This document shows positions 8,339-16,717 of a stretch of DNA of 56,156 nt, piece after piece. Each line of letters starts with the position of its first letter. The stretch's first letter is position 1. The stretch is from positions 1 through 56,156 of the forward strand of contig NZ_FQZG01000021.1 in NCBI RefSeq assembly GCF_900141915.1, in the 5' to 3' direction. Source of the DNA: Tessaracoccus bendigoensis DSM 12906. Lineage in GTDB: Bacteria; Actinomycetota; Actinomycetes; Propionibacteriales; Propionibacteriaceae. The translations under genes were made by a program, and so were the position numbers. Under the pieces are notes generated by a model. That model searched no databases and was not told where the DNA came from. It was given only the letters and a program-made list of their open reading frames with translations.

Positions 8339-9916
8339 CGTCCCCGCCCCGAGCCAGACGGGTTGCCACCATTCGATCCCCTGCATCAGCGCCGGGCCGT
8401 ACAGGTACGGCGCGAACGGCGACCAGAGCCCCCACTCGGTGCGACCCGCAGCAAGAAGCAGCGTGTAGCCGAAGTATGAGGCCACCGCGACGGCCGTCGT
8501 CCCCCAGACCGCGACCGATGGCCGTCCGGTGGCGGACGAGAGCAGCAGCGCCAGGGCACCGAAGAACCAGCCGAGCAGCAGGAGCAGGAGACACGCCCAG
8601 GCAAGGTTCACTACCGACACGTCAACGCCTGACAGCGCCACACCACCCCAAACCCCCAGGAACAGCGCGCCAGCGACCACGGCGGAGTAGAGCGCTGCCG
8701 TCAATGCCACCGTCAGGTAGACCCGGGCGCGCGAGAGCGGCTGGGCCAGCAGCACCGACATCCTGCCGGCCCGCTCCTCCCCCGCGATCCCGGAAGCGGC
8801 CGCAGTCGTAACGACGAGGATTATGCAGATCGGGGCGATCATGCCGAATGTCTCAAGGTGTAGGAAGCCTGCTGCCGTGTCGAGGTTGCCACCGCCGAAC
8901 ATGTCGACCATCGACTGCGGAAACGACATGCCGAAATCGGCCAGCGCGTCCGCCAACCCGACATACATCGGTGGCATCGCCAACCCCATTCCAAGCGCCA
9001 GCAGCAGAGTCACATAGCTCACCAGCACCTTCTGGGCCGCAACCCGGATCGCCAGGAGCGACGCGCCCCGCCCCGTCGGGCGCAACAGCCCACCGACGCC
9101 GGGAATCGACCGCAGTCGATCGACGACACCGGGGCCGACGGCCGCGGTGCGCAGTTCCCGCCGGGCGAAGCCGAGCACGCCGAGTGCGAAGAACGCCAAG
9201 GCCCCACATAGCAGCAGCGCGACGTCGCGGGCGTCGAGGCCACCCACCAGAGGCAGGGACCCGTTGAACCAGTGCCAGGGCACCCAGTCGGCCGCGCCCT
9301 GCTTCCAGATCGGGAGCAGCCCGTTGGCAAGCCACCCACCCACCAACACCGTCGCCGCGACACCGGCGCCCAGCGACCGCCGACCGGTTGCGGTCGCGAC
9401 GGCGAACGCCAGGGCACCATGGAACAGCGCGTTCGCGACCAGGTGCACCATGAGGGCAAGCAGGTGGGCATCGCCGGTTTCGATTCCGAGGATTAGCGGC
9501 GCAACCTCCGCGATGCCCCAGAGCAACACCCCCGACGCCACGAGGGAGAGCACCAGCGCTGCCGCCCTGCTCAGCGCCAGCCTCGTCCGCGAGACCGGTG
9601 CGGAGAGGATCAGCGAGACCCGCCCGGCCGTCTCATCCGCGGCGACGCACCCTGCCCCCATGGCCACCGCCACCCCGGTGAACGCCAGTGCACCGATCGA
9701 GGCGAGCATCTCGTTGTAGGCCATCACGGAAGCGTCCGCGTGGGGTGGCACCCCGAGCAACGACCGGACCGCCTCGGGCAGCGCATCATAGAAGCTGAGG
9801 TCGATGCCCTGATACATGTACAGCCCGAGGAACAGCATGGCGCCCACCGACCCGGCGGTGACCAGCATCCCCCGCCGGTGCTCGGCTAGGCCGCGGGCGA
9901 GGATCGCCGCGCTCAC
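8273..9916 (-). CDS. ABC-2 type exporter permease
   Basis: This 547-residue membrane protein is built as two similar halves of about six transmembrane helices each. In each half a cytoplasmic loop after the second helix carries the ABC-2 signature of this group: ADETAGRVSLILSAPVSRTR in the first half and GEERAGRMSVLLAQPLSRAR in the second. A single chain may therefore do the work of a permease dimer. Its start overlaps the end of the ATPase gene by four bases (ATGA), and the operon is headed by a TetR regulator. This fits a drug or toxic-compound exporter. The substrate is unknown. Confidence 0.87.
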   Translation of the reverse strand: MSAAILARGLAEHRRGMLVTAGSVGAMLFLGLYMYQGIDLSFYDALPEAVRSLLGVPPHADASVMAYNEMLASIGALAFTGVAVAMGAGCVAADETAGRVSLILSAPVSRTRLALSRAAALVLSLVASGVLLWGIAEVAPLILGIETGDAHLLALMVHLVANALFHGALAFAVATATGRRSLGAGVAATVLVGGWLANGLLPIWKQGAADWVPWHWFNGSLPLVGGLDARDVALLLCGALAFFALGVLGFARRELRTAAVGPGVVDRLRSIPGVGGLLRPTGRGASLLAIRVAAQKVLVSYVTLLLALGMGLAMPPMYVGLADALADFGMSFPQSMVDMFGGGNLDTAAGFLHLETFGMIAPICIILVVTTAAASGIAGEERAGRMSVLLAQPLSRARVYLTVALTAALYSAVVAGALFLGVWGGVALSGVDVSVVNLAWACLLLLLLGWFFGALALLLSSATGRPSVAVWGTTAVAVASYFGYTLLLAAGRTEWGLWSPFAPYLYGPALMQGIEWWQPVWLGAGTLALLLIGLALWRHRDLAPVRG

Positions 9917-10797
9917 GACTCATCCCGGTAATAGGTGAGGAAGATGTCTTCCAACTCGGCCTCGGAAGTGTGGATGTCTCTCAGCGTGGCCACGGCGGCG
10001 ACGGCAGCGAGGAGGGCCGACATGTCGCCGTCGAAGTTCAACTCCACCCGCCCGGGCATGACGACCAGGTCGCGGACCCCGTCGACCGCTGCCAACGCGT
10101 CGGCGGTGATTGCGCCGTCGACCTCGAGTTCGAGGTGGCGCATCCGCTTGTGCCGCAGCGCGGCGACCTCCTCTACGGCGATCAACTCACCCCTGCGGAT
10201 GATGCCGACACGGTCGGCGACCCGTTCGACCTCGGAGAGCGTGTGGCTGGACAGGAAGACGCTGCGTCCCTCGTCGGCCGCCTCCCTCATCATGGCCCAG
10301 AACTCGTGCTGGACGAGCGGGTCGAGCCCGGCACTGGGCTCATCCAGGATCAGCAGATCGGGGCGGTGCATGAAGGCGGAGATCAGCCCGATCTTCTGCC
10401 GGTTTCCGCTTGAGAGTTCACCGACCCGTTTCGTGAGGTCCGCGTCGAGTCGCTCGGCAAGCGATTCAATCTCGCCCCTGCCGAGACCACCGCGCAGGTT
10501 GGCGAGGAACGCAAGGGTCTGGGCACCGGTCATCGCAGGCCAGAGCGCCAGGTCGGCTGGCAGGTAGCCGAGTCGACGGCGATGCTCGACTCGCCGCGGG
10601 TCGGCCCCGAGGACCGCGGCCGAGCCTGCCGTCGGGTTCAGTTCTCCGAGCAGCAGCCGGATCGTGGTCGACTTGCCTGCCCCGTTTGGTCCGAGGAAGC
10701 CGAACACCTCGCCGGGGGCCACATCGAGGTCGAGATCCTTCAGGGCCGGGAACCGGCCGTAGTTCTTGCTCAGCGATCGGGCGACGATGGGGTTCAT
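9913..10797 (-). CDS. ABC transporter ATP-binding protein
   Basis: This 294-residue ATPase energises the adjacent permease. It has the Walker A motif GPNGAGKST, the signature region ELSSGNRQKIGLISAFMHRP (a serine variant of LSGGQ), Walker B LLILDEPSAGLD and the switch His in SSHTLSEVE. A C-terminal extension of about 75 residues is typical of drug-export ATPases of the DrrA/CcmA group. The ATG at 10797 (MNPIVARSLSKNYG) is used because the open frame beyond it lies antisense within the tetR gene and lacks homology. Overlaps of four bases on both sides indicate a tight tetR-ATPase-permease operon. Confidence 0.94.
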   Translation of the reverse strand: MNPIVARSLSKNYGRFPALKDLDLDVAPGEVFGFLGPNGAGKSTTIRLLLGELNPTAGSAAVLGADPRRVEHRRRLGYLPADLALWPAMTGAQTLAFLANLRGGLGRGEIESLAERLDADLTKRVGELSSGNRQKIGLISAFMHRPDLLILDEPSAGLDPLVQHEFWAMMREAADEGRSVFLSSHTLSEVERVADRVGIIRRGELIAVEEVAALRHKRMRHLELEVDGAITADALAAVDGVRDLVVMPGRVELNFDGDMSALLAAVAAVATLRDIHTSEAELEDIFLTYYRDES

Positions 10798-11429
10798 TCT
10801 TCCTCCAGGGACGCGAAGAGGCCGCGGTACTGTTCGACCACGGCCGGGGTGAAGAGCGACTCGAATGCCTCGAACTGGATCCGCACGTAGTCGGCGTATC
10901 CCGGCTGCGACGCGAAGTCCGGCGAACGAAGGTCCACGCCGAGGTGGCGCGTCAGGTGCCGGTGCATTGCCACCGAGCCGAGCGAGAAGATCGTGAGGAT
11001 CGCCGCCCGCAGGCGCTCGTCGCGCGTCGGCGCGAGCATCCCGGCCTCGACACCGGCGCGCAGGTACTCCTCCGCGTCGCCGATCAGGGCGTCGACGAGG
11101 TCGTCGATGCCCTCGCTGTCCTCGGTGAGCCGGGCGGCGAGGTAGCCGACTATCCATTCCCGGCCCTCGACCTTGAGGGAAGCCAGTGGATCGAATCCCG
11201 GCGACTGGATGATCGCCTCGCTCTTGCCTGCGCGGACCTCCGCGGCGACGTGCTCGTCACAGGCACCGAGAAGCCCCGCCATCGAGCCGAAGTGGTGCCT
11301 GATGAGCCCTTGCGACAATCCGGCGCGCTCCGCCACCGCCCTCGCCGTCAACGCCTTGGTCCCGCCCTCGGCCACGAGGGCAATCGCAGCGTCGCGCAGC
11401 CGCGCTGGGGTCGTCCGATCATCCGTCAT
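10794..11429 (-). CDS. TetR-family transcriptional regulator
   Basis: This 211-residue regulator has an N-terminal helix-turn-helix (about residues 8-55: ALTARAVAERAGLSQGLIRHHFG) and a ligand-binding C-terminal domain typical of TetR repressors. It is the first gene of an operon with an ABC-2 exporter. Two adjacent near-identical palindromes directly upstream (11431-11462) are the probable operator, which would make this a self-regulating repressor that releases when the exporter's substrate or a mimic binds. Confidence 0.93.
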   Translation of the reverse strand: MTDDRTTPARLRDAAIALVAEGGTKALTARAVAERAGLSQGLIRHHFGSMAGLLGACDEHVAAEVRAGKSEAIIQSPGFDPLASLKVEGREWIVGYLAARLTEDSEGIDDLVDALIGDAEEYLRAGVEAGMLAPTRDERLRAAILTIFSLGSVAMHRHLTRHLGVDLRSPDFASQPGYADYVRIQFEAFESLFTPAVVEQYRGLFASLEEE

Positions 11430-11430
11430 G

Positions 11431-11462
11431 ATACGAGCGTATCAACTTTCATACGTTCGTAT
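11431..11462. promoter_or_regulatory. Tandem TetR operator
   Basis: Two inverted repeats, ATACG-AG-CGTAT (11431-11442) and ATACG-TT-CGTAT (11451-11462), lie with centres 20 bp apart, immediately in front of the tetR start at 11429. Spacing of two helical turns suits two repressor dimers on one face of the DNA. Confidence 0.75.
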
Positions 11463-11500
11463 AACCCCTGGGTCGCCTGGGATCAGCGGACCACAGCAGG

Positions 11501-11542
11501 CGACGAACGGGCGGCGCCCGCGTGGGTGCCGCCCGTTCGTCG
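11501..11542 (-). terminator. Terminator of the GH43 gene
   Basis: A 15-bp perfect stem (11501-11515 with 11528-11542) with a further short inner stem lies 18 bp after the stop codon of the glycosidase gene. It also insulates the tetR promoter. Confidence 0.85.
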
Positions 11543-11559
11543 TCAGGAACTACAACAGA

Positions 11560-14493
11560 TCATCCGCAGGTCGCTGCGGGCGATCCAGCCGAGACCGTCA
11601 CATCTATCCCGCCAACGGTCGCGGTGACGCCAACCTGGCCCGCCGGGATGGCGGCGAGTCGGGTGCTGAACGCGGCGCTGCCGCTGCGCCCCTCGACGAG
11701 GCCGCCGAGCGACTTGCTGCCGTACGCGGAGGTGACGGTTGCGCCGGTCAGCGGCTTTTCGGCCTTCACCGTCACGACCTGGACGACCTTGCCTGCCACG
11801 CAGCGGGTCGCAACCTGGGCCGTGAATCCGACCTGCAGGCTCAGCGTCTCGGAGGTTGAGGGCGAGACCAGGCCGTCGGAATAGCCGTCGTAGCTCGCGA
11901 CCAGGTCGGCCACCCCGCTGGGCACCTCGACGCTGGCCGCGCCGTCCACCAGGGCGACGGTTTCACTCCAATCTCCGCCCGAGAAGGTGACGGTGCCGAC
12001 GACGTCGCCTTCGTCTTCGGCGATCACCGTCGCAGTGGCCGTGCGCCCGTCGATGGACAGGGTCGTGGAGGAGTCGACTGCCGAAAGCGCCGTCCAGGAG
12101 TGCATCGCGTCGAGCACCGCCTGCGAGACACTGACGAACGCGCCGTGGCGCGGGCTACTCGGGAGCCCTCCCACCGGCCGGACGTTCCAGTCGGCCCGCT
12201 TGGAGAGCCGGTCGGCCTGGCTGCTGGAGGCGATCTCGTCGCCGCTCGTGACGAATGCGCGATAGCCACCGGCCGCATAGTTGTCCACGAGGAACACGTA
12301 CCCGTCGTTGCCGACGTCGTTGTTCGGGTCACCCTCATTTAGCTTGACGATCTGCGGACCCTCGCCGGACTGGCCGGTCTCGAGGCTGGTCATCCGGGTG
12401 TCGGTGAGTTGCCAGGTACTCTCCGGGTCGGCATTCCAATTGGACTGAGTCGTGACGGAGGTGAGCACCTTCGAGCGCTCAAGGAAGATGTCCTTGCCCG
12501 CCTCGAGGATGCCTGCCGCGCCGCTCTCCTCGTTCTTGGTGAAGCGGTAGTAGTAGTCGCCGATCTTCTGGATGGTCGAGTCGATACGCGCGTAGCCGGT
12601 GTCCTGCCACTTCACAGGCGGATAGGTGAACGTCCGGAAGTCGCGGGTCAACACGTAGAAGACCCGTGCGTACAGGTTGTCGCTGTTGCTGTGCGAAGCG
12701 TCCGAGTAGAGGCGCGACGAGAAGAACACGACGTAGCTCTGCAGGTCGTCGTCCCAGTAGACCTCGGGAGCCCAGGTCATGCCCGCCTCCGGTTGGTTGA
12801 CGGTGATTCCTGCGTCCTCGCCGTTGGTGCGGGTCCAGTTGACGAGGTCGGCCGACTCCCAGACATGGATCTTCAAGGAACCGGCAGACTGTGCAGGGCC
12901 CCATCCGGTGCCACACCCGATGCACAGGTCGGTGGCGACCATGTAGTACTTGTCGCCCTGCGCGGAGCGCAGGATGTATGGGTCGCGCAGACCCTTGGCG
13001 TCCACCGTCGAGGCGATGACCGGGCGGCCGCCGTTGACCGACTGGAACGTGAAGAAGTCGTTGCCGGTGGTGGCTGCCTGGTAGATCTTCTCGTCCGAAT
13101 CAGACTTGAAGTAGGCGGCCGCGTAGCCGGCGTCCGGCGCGCTGCGACCCTGTTCGGCGATGGTCACCTCGAACGTGCGCTGCTCGCTGACGCCGTGGAG
13201 GGTGGCGGTGGCAGTGAGGCTGACCTGGGCATCGCCCGAGCCGTAGGCCGGTCGGGTGATGATGCCGCCGCCGCGGAACGGATCCGAGCCGCCTGCTGCT
13301 GGCGCGGCGTAGTCAGGATCGGTGCCGGTGACCAGGATTTCATCGGAGGAGGTCCACACGATGGTGGCACCGGTCGCACCGGCGGTGATCAGCGGCAGAT
13401 TCTCGGTGGTACGCGACAGCAGGGCGATCGAGTCGAGGTCGTCGATGGCGCTTGAAGCCTTCACGACCACCTCGAAGGGCACGACGGTTCCGTTGCTCAG
13501 GGTGGCCGTCACCGTGACGGCGGTGTCGGCCGCCTGGCGCGACACGGTGCCGGTGGCGGAGACAACGGCCGGGTTGGACGTGGTCCAGGTGACACCGATC
13601 CCCGAGATGCTTGCCGGGAAGGAGAGGTCGGTTCGCACCTCATCGAGGGAGGGGTTGCTTCCGAGCATCCGAGGCTCGAGGTCGAGGCGGACGAGCGCCT
13701 CGGTGGCGGCCGCCTTCTCCTGCCCGGTCGGCATGGCGGCGCCGACCTGTTCGGCGGTGAGCGCCTGATCCCAGAATTTGACGTCCGTGACGTCGCCCGT
13801 AAGCAGCGCGTCGCCCGTGTAGAGCGAGCGTCCGAGGTAGCCGAGGCGGTCTCCTGCGGGGATGATCGAGGCCATCGAGTAGGTGTGGGTGTTGGTCGAG
13901 ATCTGGGCACCGTCGCGGTAGAGCGTCAGCCGGTTACCCTCGCCGACAAGGGTCAACGTGGTCATGCCCGGGTTGAGGCCACCGCCAGCGGGGAGGCGCA
14001 CCTCGCCATTGCCGGTACCGGTCTTGACCCGAATTCCCGACAGCACCTGGTTGGAGTAGGCACTCTCGCCGGTGCGGGGGTTGACGAAGACGTGGTTGCC
14101 GAGCGCGGTCGTGTTCCAGGCGCCAACGCCGTCGCCGATGACCCAGCCGAACTGGTTGGCGGCGGTCTGGGTGGTTACGGTGAACTCGACGGCGAAGTCG
14201 TTGTCGGTGCCGGTCACCAGCCCCTTCGGGAGGGTGGCGTAACCGTCGTTCCGGAACCGGAGCACGTCGTCTGCCCCGGCTGCGACGAACGAGGCGTCGG
14301 TGAACCCGGTCAGCGACGCATGGCGGGCATTGCCCGACACGTCCAGGAGCGTCGAGCCGGTGTGGCTCATGTCGTAGTGGGCTGTTGGGGCTGGTGCCTC
14401 GTCGGCGACCGCCGTCGGCTGGACGGCTCCGAAGGTCGCCAACGTGGCGGCGGCGATCGTCGCCGCTAACGCACGGCGATGTACTTGTGACAT
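11560..14493 (-). CDS. Secreted multidomain GH43-type glycosidase
   Basis: This 977-residue secreted protein has a signal peptide (residues 1 to about 32, ending AVADEAPA) and a concanavalin-like LamG domain (about 35-240: DVSGNARHASLTGF). Two bacterial Ig-like domains follow (about 255-430), then a family-43 five-blade propeller (about 440-770) with the catalytic-base motif GLRDPYILRS and the MTWAPEVYWDDD segment, then C-terminal Ig-like domains. The architecture fits an extracellular arabinan/xylan-type glycosidase. The exact substrate cannot be read from sequence. The start at 14493 has a good Shine-Dalgarno (GAGG five bases upstream). No sorting motif is seen at the C-terminus, so it is probably released. 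A LacI-type operator lies 59 bp upstream. Confidence 0.88.
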   Translation of the reverse strand: MSQVHRRALAATIAAATLATFGAVQPTAVADEAPAPTAHYDMSHTGSTLLDVSGNARHASLTGFTDASFVAAGADDVLRFRNDGYATLPKGLVTGTDNDFAVEFTVTTQTAANQFGWVIGDGVGAWNTTALGNHVFVNPRTGESAYSNQVLSGIRVKTGTGNGEVRLPAGGGLNPGMTTLTLVGEGNRLTLYRDGAQISTNTHTYSMASIIPAGDRLGYLGRSLYTGDALLTGDVTDVKFWDQALTAEQVGAAMPTGQEKAAATEALVRLDLEPRMLGSNPSLDEVRTDLSFPASISGIGVTWTTSNPAVVSATGTVSRQAADTAVTVTATLSNGTVVPFEVVVKASSAIDDLDSIALLSRTTENLPLITAGATGATIVWTSSDEILVTGTDPDYAAPAAGGSDPFRGGGIITRPAYGSGDAQVSLTATATLHGVSEQRTFEVTIAEQGRSAPDAGYAAAYFKSDSDEKIYQAATTGNDFFTFQSVNGGRPVIASTVDAKGLRDPYILRSAQGDKYYMVATDLCIGCGTGWGPAQSAGSLKIHVWESADLVNWTRTNGEDAGITVNQPEAGMTWAPEVYWDDDLQSYVVFFSSRLYSDASHSNSDNLYARVFYVLTRDFRTFTYPPVKWQDTGYARIDSTIQKIGDYYYRFTKNEESGAAGILEAGKDIFLERSKVLTSVTTQSNWNADPESTWQLTDTRMTSLETGQSGEGPQIVKLNEGDPNNDVGNDGYVFLVDNYAAGGYRAFVTSGDEIASSSQADRLSKRADWNVRPVGGLPSSPRHGAFVSVSQAVLDAMHSWTALSAVDSSTTLSIDGRTATATVIAEDEGDVVGTVTFSGGDWSETVALVDGAASVEVPSGVADLVASYDGYSDGLVSPSTSETLSLQVGFTAQVATRCVAGKVVQVVTVKAEKPLTGATVTSAYGSKSLGGLVEGRSGSAAFSTRLAAIPAGQVGVTATVGGIDVTVSAGSPAATCG

Positions 14494-14551
14494 GTATTCC
14501 TCATCCTTGAGCGGCACGGTCGGGGATCAGGCGGCGGCAGCGTAGCCGCAT

Positions 14552-14579
14552 CCCATCGTGTTACCGGTATCACGATGGG
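14552..14579. promoter_or_regulatory. LacI-family type operator upstream of GH43 gene
   Basis: A 28-bp near-perfect palindrome has 9-bp outer arms (CCCATCGTG and CACGATGGG) around a TACCGGTA core. The central TGTTACCGGTATCA closely matches the CG-centred operators of sugar-responsive LacI repressors in actinobacteria. It sits 59 bp before the glycosidase start. No lacI gene is in the window. Confidence 0.6.
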
Positions 14580-14636
14580 AGCACGATACCTCAGCCACGG
14601 CGTCGACACCAGACCCTGCCGCCGTCACACGGCTCG

Positions 14637-15005
14637 ATACCAGCGATATGACGTCGACACCAGCAGTATGGCGCGACACCAGCGAAATACCGCTGGTAAC
14701 CAGCCACAACGCTGGTATCGAGCGAAGAAGGTTGGTGACGAGCCACAGCGCTGGTAACGAGCGCAAACCGTTGGCAACCCCCGCGGACGGTGCCCGACAC
14801 CAGCGGTATGGCCAGACACCAGCGAAACACCGCTGGTAACCAGCCACAACGCTGGTATCGAGCGAAGACCGTTGGCAACCCCCGCGGACGGTGCCCGACA
14901 CCAGCGGTATGGCCAGACACCAGCGAAACACCGCTGGTAACCAGCCACAACGCTGGTATCGAGCGAAGAAGGTTGGTAACGAGCAAAGGAAGCTGGCAAC
15001 CCCCT
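14637..15005. repeat. Iteron-like array 1 with 20-bp period
   Basis: The 750-bp gap between the divergent glycosidase and L,D-transpeptidase genes is mostly filled by copies of a short half-site, ACCAGC or its complement GCTGGT (with GTTGGT/GTTGGC variants). Forward copies start at 14639, 14659, 14678 and 14699. Inverted copies start at 14692, 14711, 14731 and 14750, and the pattern repeats onward. Spacing is 19-21 bp, so sites recur about every two helical turns and switch orientation within each block. A related array lies at 16569-16706. Confidence 0.8.
14767..14968. repeat. Exact 101-bp tandem duplication inside array 1
   Basis: Two adjacent 101-bp copies (14767-14867 and 14868-14968) read as identical. 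Each carries one block of forward then inverted ACCAGC/GCTGGT sites and a CCCCCGCGGACGG segment. Identity suggests recent duplication. Confidence 0.9.
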
Positions 15006-15077
15006 ATCCGACAGATTGGCGTGAGATGCCCGGGCTGATCGGATCCAGCTGGGACCAGGACGAGAGGACGGGATCCA

Positions 15078-15242
15078 ATGAGGCGCCACCACCCCACAAA
15101 TGGCTACGCCCCAAGACGTCTCACTCGACTTGACAACTTCCGACCGATCGAGATCGTCAGCTCGTACAACACCGCCTTCGGCGCCTACGCCTGCACCGAC
15201 TTGTGGTGCGTCGTCGCGCTGAGGGCCGTCGACGAGATCTGA
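15078..15242 (+). CDS. Possible 54-residue peptide or gene remnant
   Basis: An ATG at 15078 opens a 54-codon frame ending four bases before the L,D-transpeptidase start. The first part is basic and overlaps the flanking direct repeat. The last 30 residues (IEIVSSYNTAFGAYACTDLW and CVVALRAVDEI) have a protein-like composition with two cysteines and could be the tail of a lost secreted protein. The spacing to the next gene would allow translational coupling. No homology is recognised, and it may be non-coding. Confidence 0.3.
   Translation: MRRHHPTNGYAPRRLTRLDNFRPIEIVSSYNTAFGAYACTDLWCVVALRAVDEI
15093..15137. repeat. Flanking direct repeat, left copy
   Basis: The stretch starts CCCACAAATGGCTACG and ends ACTTGACAAC. 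A diverged copy with the same start and end lies at 16494-16544, so the pair brackets the L,D-transpeptidase gene. The TTGACA at the end could also act as a -35 box. Confidence 0.7.
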
Positions 15243-15245
15243 GAG

Positions 15246-16376
15246 ATGAAACCACTTCGATACGCCTTGGCCATCCTCTTGACCGTCATGCCGGTGGTTC
15301 CAGTTGCGCAGGCCGTGGCCGCGCCACCCGCGCGGGTCGACGTCTACACCACCCCGGGCACGCACTTTGTGAATGGTCGGCAGTGGACGACCAGCTGCGA
15401 GCCCTACTCGTCGTCGGTGTATCGGTGCCGCACGAACATCTGGGCATCCCAGATCGCGCGCACCAAGGCCGGTCAGTACGAAACCAAGCAGGGCTGGGTG
15501 TTCAACAATCTCACCTACCTGCCGGCCCCACGCGCAACCTGGGCGAACAACCCATTGGCTGCTGGAGGCCGTGTCGGCGGCACCGCCGCCTGGACCGGCC
15601 CCGACGGCCGACGCTGGCGCACCGAATGCGACACCACAACCACCGGCAGCAACGGCTGCCGCAGCTATGCCTGGACGAGCGTCGCTACGCGCACCTCTGC
15701 CGGGTACACCACAGTGTCGACGTGGGTGTTCAACAACATCGTCCGCTTCGGCCCATCGAGCGTCGCCCCGCCCAAGCCGTGTCAGCTGGCGGTTGAGGGC
15801 ATTAAGGTGGATCTTCAGCCAGCCCAAACGACCGCCACCGTCGTCAAGACCAGCGGCACCCGTGCGGTGGTGACGATGGTGAAACGCGCCGCCCCAGGCT
15901 CCTGTGACGTCGAGACCGTGTTCACCGACTCGTCGGGCTGGATCGGCTACGGCGGCGCAGTGCCAGCATCGTCGCGAAAGCAGTCCACCGGCACCACCCC
16001 GCAAGGAACGTTCACGATCTCCGAGGGTTTTGGGCTGGCTCCCGACCCGGGCACGTCACTGCCGTACCGGCGACCCACCAGTGATTCCTACTGGGTGCTG
16101 GACCCCCAGTCGCCCTTCTACAACCAGTGGCGCGAGGGCAGCTCGGGAGGGTTCCAGAAGGGCGACTCCGAGCGTCTGGTCGACTTCCCAGGCCAGTACG
16201 CCTACGCCGCGGTCATCGACTACAACCGCTGGCCCGCTGTGCAAGGCAAGGGCGGAGCGATCTTCCTCCACGTCCACGGCAAAGGAACCACCGCCGGATG
16301 TGTCTCGGTGACCGCCGAAAACATGAAGACCTTCCTCCGCAACGTCACCGCCGGTGACCGGATCACGATCAAGTAG
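15246..16376 (+). CDS. Secreted L,D-transpeptidase with paired-Cys module
   Basis: This 376-residue exported protein has a signal peptide (residues 1 to about 26), then a module of about 140 residues (31-170) made of two related halves. The first half has C51 and C61, the second C128 and C138, and both have the GRxW and FNN motifs. A YkuD-type L,D-transpeptidase domain follows (about 195-376), whose catalytic site is FLHVHGKGTTAGCVSV with H342/H344 and nucleophile C352. Such enzymes cross-link peptidoglycan or attach proteins to it. The same paired-Cys module ends the two transcobalamin-like proteins at 33 and 46 kb, which suggests a wall- or surface-binding role. The gene stands alone between two repeat arrays. 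A second near-copy of its last 18 bases follows the stop. Confidence 0.85.
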   Translation: MKPLRYALAILLTVMPVVPVAQAVAAPPARVDVYTTPGTHFVNGRQWTTSCEPYSSSVYRCRTNIWASQIARTKAGQYETKQGWVFNNLTYLPAPRATWANNPLAAGGRVGGTAAWTGPDGRRWRTECDTTTTGSNGCRSYAWTSVATRTSAGYTTVSTWVFNNIVRFGPSSVAPPKPCQLAVEGIKVDLQPAQTTATVVKTSGTRAVVTMVKRAAPGSCDVETVFTDSSGWIGYGGAVPASSRKQSTGTTPQGTFTISEGFGLAPDPGTSLPYRRPTSDSYWVLDPQSPFYNQWREGSSGGFQKGDSERLVDFPGQYAYAAVIDYNRWPAVQGKGGAIFLHVHGKGTTAGCVSVTAENMKTFLRNVTAGDRITIK

Positions 16377-16493
16377 CGATAACCCGATCACGGTCAAGTA
16401 GTTAGCAACCAACCGGTTCGACTCAATCCAGTCCACTACGGCACCGCCAACGACGTCCGAGCCAGACAACCATCGTCGACGACGCCTGGCTCG

Positions 16494-16544
16494 CCCACAA
16501 ATGGCCACGACCTTTTCGAACGTCGTCTCAATTGACTTGACAAC
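16494..16544. repeat. Flanking direct repeat, right copy
   Basis: It matches the left copy at 15093-15137 at both ends (CCCACAAATGGCCACG and ACTTGACAAC), with a few extra bases in the middle. It lies directly before array 2. Confidence 0.7.
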
Positions 16545-16564
16545 CCGCCCCCGCGGACGATTCC

Positions 16565-16706
16565 CGACACCGGCGAAATGCCGTTGACACCAACACTATG
16601 GCGCGACACCAGCGAAACACCCCTGGTAACCAGCCATAACGCTGGTAACGAGCGAAGAAGGTTGGTAATGAGCGAAGAAGGTTGGTGACGAGCGTAAACC
16701 GCTGGT
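16565..16706. repeat. Iteron-like array 2 with 20-bp period
   Basis: Forward sites start at 16569, 16589, 16608 and 16629 (ACCGGC, ACCAAC, ACCAGC, ACCAGC). Inverted sites start at 16622, 16641, 16661, 16681 and 16701 (GCTGGT or GTTGGT). It has the same 19-21 bp phasing and orientation as array 1 and stops 12 bp before the chorismate mutase stop codon. The rest of the 16377-16717 gap holds the repeated 3' end of the transpeptidase gene and the right flanking repeat. Confidence 0.8.
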
Positions 16707-16717
16707 GGCGCGAGGCG

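Noticed and set aside
12409-13455. 348-codon frame opposite the GH43 gene
   Set aside because: The minus-strand product has clear signal peptide, LamG, Ig and GH43 features; the plus frame has none.
14637-15005. CRISPR array
   Set aside because: Sites are 6-11 bp every 20 bp and alternate in orientation, without unique spacers of constant length; the 101-bp unit is a simple tandem duplication and no cas genes are present.
14637-16706. Insertion sequence carrying the L,D-transpeptidase
   Set aside because: No transposase, no terminal inverted repeats at the outer borders; only direct arrays and boxes are seen.
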